This document shows, in pieces, positions 61,385 to 64,000 of a stretch of DNA of 64,000 nt. Source of the DNA: Stichopus chloronotus (taxonomy: Eukaryota; Echinodermata; Holothuroidea; Aspidochirotida; Stichopodidae); the NCBI GenBank assembly GCA_021234535.1, contig CM037840.1, positions 19,470,302 to 19,534,301 of the forward strand. Direction: 5' to 3'. Position 1 is the stretch's first letter. Every line of letters begins with the position of its first letter. Below the pieces are notes generated by a model. The model searched no databases. It saw nothing but the letters and a program-made list of their open reading frames with translations, and had not been told where the DNA came from. The translations under genes and the position numbers were made by a program.

Positions 61385-62455
61385 GAGATGACCATTAAGG
61401 CATATTATAGCATATTTAGCAACTTTGATATGACCATTTAAAGGTTGTGTGACATACTTTTAGAAAAGAGCACCCTTCATTCAGAAGCTGCAAAGTAAAA
61501 CCCTGAGTGAAAATCAGTTGGACTTTTGTTTTTATCTTTTACCATTTTTGAGATATGACTTTTTAAAGTTTGAGAAAAATGGAAAACAGATGACATAGAG
61601 TGTTGCACAGTGTCAGTATTTCTTTTTTAACCCTATTTTGCCTTTCAATTAATTAATTACTGAGTTTCACATTGGTAAGTGATATCGATATTTTTGAGGA
61701 AAAAAATACCTGCGTCTGAAATGAAACCCTCCAGAGATATGAAGTTTTCAAATGCCCTTGAAATGAAGATTACATAAACAAAGGATTATCATAAGAATAG
61801 GAGTCCATGCTTTGATGTCACAAATTTGCATACTGAGCCAATGTTTATTCCTGATACAGCTGTGAGACAGTTATCTTGTAAAGTGGTCAACCTTTGACTG
61901 ATTTTGATGGAATTTGTGGCTATTTTGAATATTTTCATTGCCAAGTACACCCAATACTCAAAAATGTCATTTTCATGTCACGCAACCTGTAAGTATATCA
62001 GGCGACTTGGATGTGACCATTTTGAGCATACCACGCAACTTTCATGTGATCATTTAAGCCTATCAGGGAACTTTGATGTGACCCTAAAAGCATATTACTA
62101 GACTCTGATGTGACCATTAAGCATATCTAGCAACTTTGATGTGACCATTTAGATATACCTGGCAATTTTGTGACCATATCTAGCCAATTTTGATGTGACA
62201 ATTTAAGCAATCTGTCAACTGATGGTACCATTTGACTTTATGTGGCAACTCTGATGAAACCGTTTAAGCACACCCACCAACTTTGATTTGACCATTTATG
62301 CATACCTGGCAACTTCGATGTGACCATTTAAGCATGTCACTCAACTTAGATGTGACCATTAAACATATTAGGCAACTTTGCTGTAACCACTTATACACAC
62401 CTACCAATTTTGATGTGACCATTAAAGCATACCTGGCAACTTTTGAGGTTTATGT
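61385..62455 (+). repeat. 32-bp minisatellite in the last intron
   Basis: Units of about 32 bp with TGTGACCATTTAAGCATA and CCTGGCAACTTTGA. It is clear from 61955 to 62455 and scattered from 61385. Confidence 0.8.
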
Positions 62456-64000
62456 TTTTCTAGTCTTCTTGTAACCCCACCACTCAGTGGTTTAGTCATT
62501 CCAATTTGAAATCACAGAGCCCATAGGAAATATATGGAAATAGTTTTACTGAAAATTTTATTCCGTGTCATTTTCTTAATGTAAGATCCTGCAAGAATAC
62601 AGCTTTACTTTATACATCATCAATAGACCACCACACTGAAGGGCTGGTTTTCCTCAACAGTTTTGTGTCCTCCTCAAATTTATGCTTCAAAGTTAGATGT
62701 GTGAAAGAAAGATACCATTTGTCATTTACAGCCGGAGAGATTAATTACCGACTGACATTTAATTTTGTGTTGTCGACTGCAATGGCGGGAGCCTGTTACC
62801 ACCTATAATCTAGGTTGAATGTGTCTTCTTTTTCCACTGTCAGATATCATACTTTCAGTTTAGAGAGGAAGAGAGAGAGAGATTGTTCTGGTTGTTACTT
62901 CTTCTTCTTGTTGTTGTGAGTAGGAGGCTGCTGTGGGAGGGTGAAGACTGAGGAGACACAACATTAAGAACCAGGAGAAGTCAAATTATTTTTAAAGAGG
63001 AGGAGTTTGTCACCTTAATAAATCTGACCAATCCTATGGATTATTTTCCTTGAGCACATTCTCTCTGCCATTTTTAATGTTTCTTCATTTTGTAGGTTGG
63101 TGTGTATTGTTACAAAGTTAGCAGATTATTTTGTTTTGTAGAATTCTGTTAGTGAAGATCTAACTGTAATGAAAGTCATACCCATTAATGTTAACACATA
63201 ATTCATTTGGTTGTATTCAGTTGGCCATCATATCATTTGTCTATGAGTGCATGTTGGTGATGGTGCTTCCTACCTATTACTGGAAGATCAGCCAAGTGTA
63301 TTGTCTCAGTGTATGGCAGGGTTGTGTCATGTATTTTATCATAGCAGTGACATGAGCCTCACCACAATAGAAGTTTCATAAAGCATCCATTCTTGTCCCA
63401 AAAATGCTTCAGATACACAAAAACAATGAAAAGTGATCTGAAAACATTTTTGACATTGTTTCCAGTTGATTGATTTGTGCTCAAATTTTGGAGAAGTCCT
63501 AAAAAAAGTCTACAAAAGTTTACTTTTGTTTTGCCAGAGGAAAGGGATTGATTATGAGAGTACCACAACTGATTGATTGATTGATCCTTTGATTGATTGA
63601 TTTCTTGATTGACTGATTGACTGATTCCTTGAATGGCTTTATTTTATTTCATCAAGTATCAATAAGTGAAAGCTGAATCCTTAATTGGTTTGTCAGCAGT
63701 CTAAAGCATGATTTGACAGCTCATTTAGGAGTCAAGTAGGATTTTGCCTCCATTTAAGGTCCCACAATTTTGTAAATTAGATCCTTGGATAGTCATGGTA
63801 TTCTGCTTAAAGTTATATATGGTTACAAACCCTGAAAAGTGAAATGACTTAAGCACAGGCCAATCTGTTTGACTGCAGTCTTTTAGTGACTGACTTTAAA
63901 CAATAATGTAAGTGTACCTCTAACATAGATCCAGTTAGGGTTATGTGAATGTGGATTGATGGATGACAAGGACTTATATTCTTTTAATTTGTATCAGCCG
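62456..64000 (+). other. Downstream intron, no exon recognised
   Basis: I searched the plus strand for the remainder of PAS-A after the last exon and found nothing that matches. Purine-rich (62866-62883) and GATT-rich segments are present. Confidence 0.5.
63570..63632 (+). repeat. GATT-rich simple repeat
   Basis: A degenerate TGAT/GATT tetranucleotide run. Confidence 0.8.

Overview
This is a eukaryotic window: about 64 kb of AT-rich, intron- and repeat-dominated DNA with no bacterial-style gene packing. One gene is recognisable. Four spliced exons on the + strand (45882-46054, 54388-54491, 59159-59257, 59873-59963) join in frame with GT-AG introns and encode the bHLH domain and the first part of the PAS-A domain of a p160/SRC nuclear receptor coactivator (NCOA1/2/3 family; insect Taiman). 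The rest of PAS, the LXXLL receptor boxes and the activation domains are not in the window and should lie to the right. No exon upstream of the bHLH exon could be recognised. One co-orthologue-like NCOA gene plus this repeat style suggests a marine invertebrate, most plausibly an echinoderm or other deuterostome; the taxon is an inference.

Layout. 1-45.8 kb: no supported host exons, so 5' intron(s) or intergenic DNA, filled with repeats. Minisatellites lie at 4.1-4.9, 10.6, 11.7, 15.9-16.2, 31.6 and 42.7 kb, a 171-bp CATA microsatellite at 18.45 kb and a 97-bp satellite at 32.1-33.1 kb. TIR elements lie at 4.9-6.6, 21.3-22.8 and 25.75 kb, and a decayed DIRS-type tyrosine recombinase fragment at 41.2-41.7 kb. 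45.9-60 kb: the NCOA exons, with introns of 8.3, 4.7 and 0.6 kb. The introns hold further minisatellites, a hAT-like element (50.5-53.0 kb) with nested foldbacks, and a decayed transposase element (56.0-58.3 kb) inserted in an older repeat. 60-64 kb: intron following the last visible exon, with two related foldback MITEs and a minisatellite.

Most notable is a dispersed repeat family (best copies 29.46-31.16 and 38.93-40.16 kb). It has an 11-bp inverted subterminal repeat, a 5' TG-rich microsatellite, a tandem core of about 145-bp units and a 3' hairpin, an architecture resembling Helentron-derived non-autonomous elements. The core unit carries up to four AGGTCA half-sites in the same orientation with spacers 1, 4 and 4: a DR1 followed by two DR4s, the classical nuclear receptor response element layout. 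At least seven exact 13-bp DR1 sites occur in the window, beside or within a nuclear receptor coactivator gene. Whether any is bound is untested.
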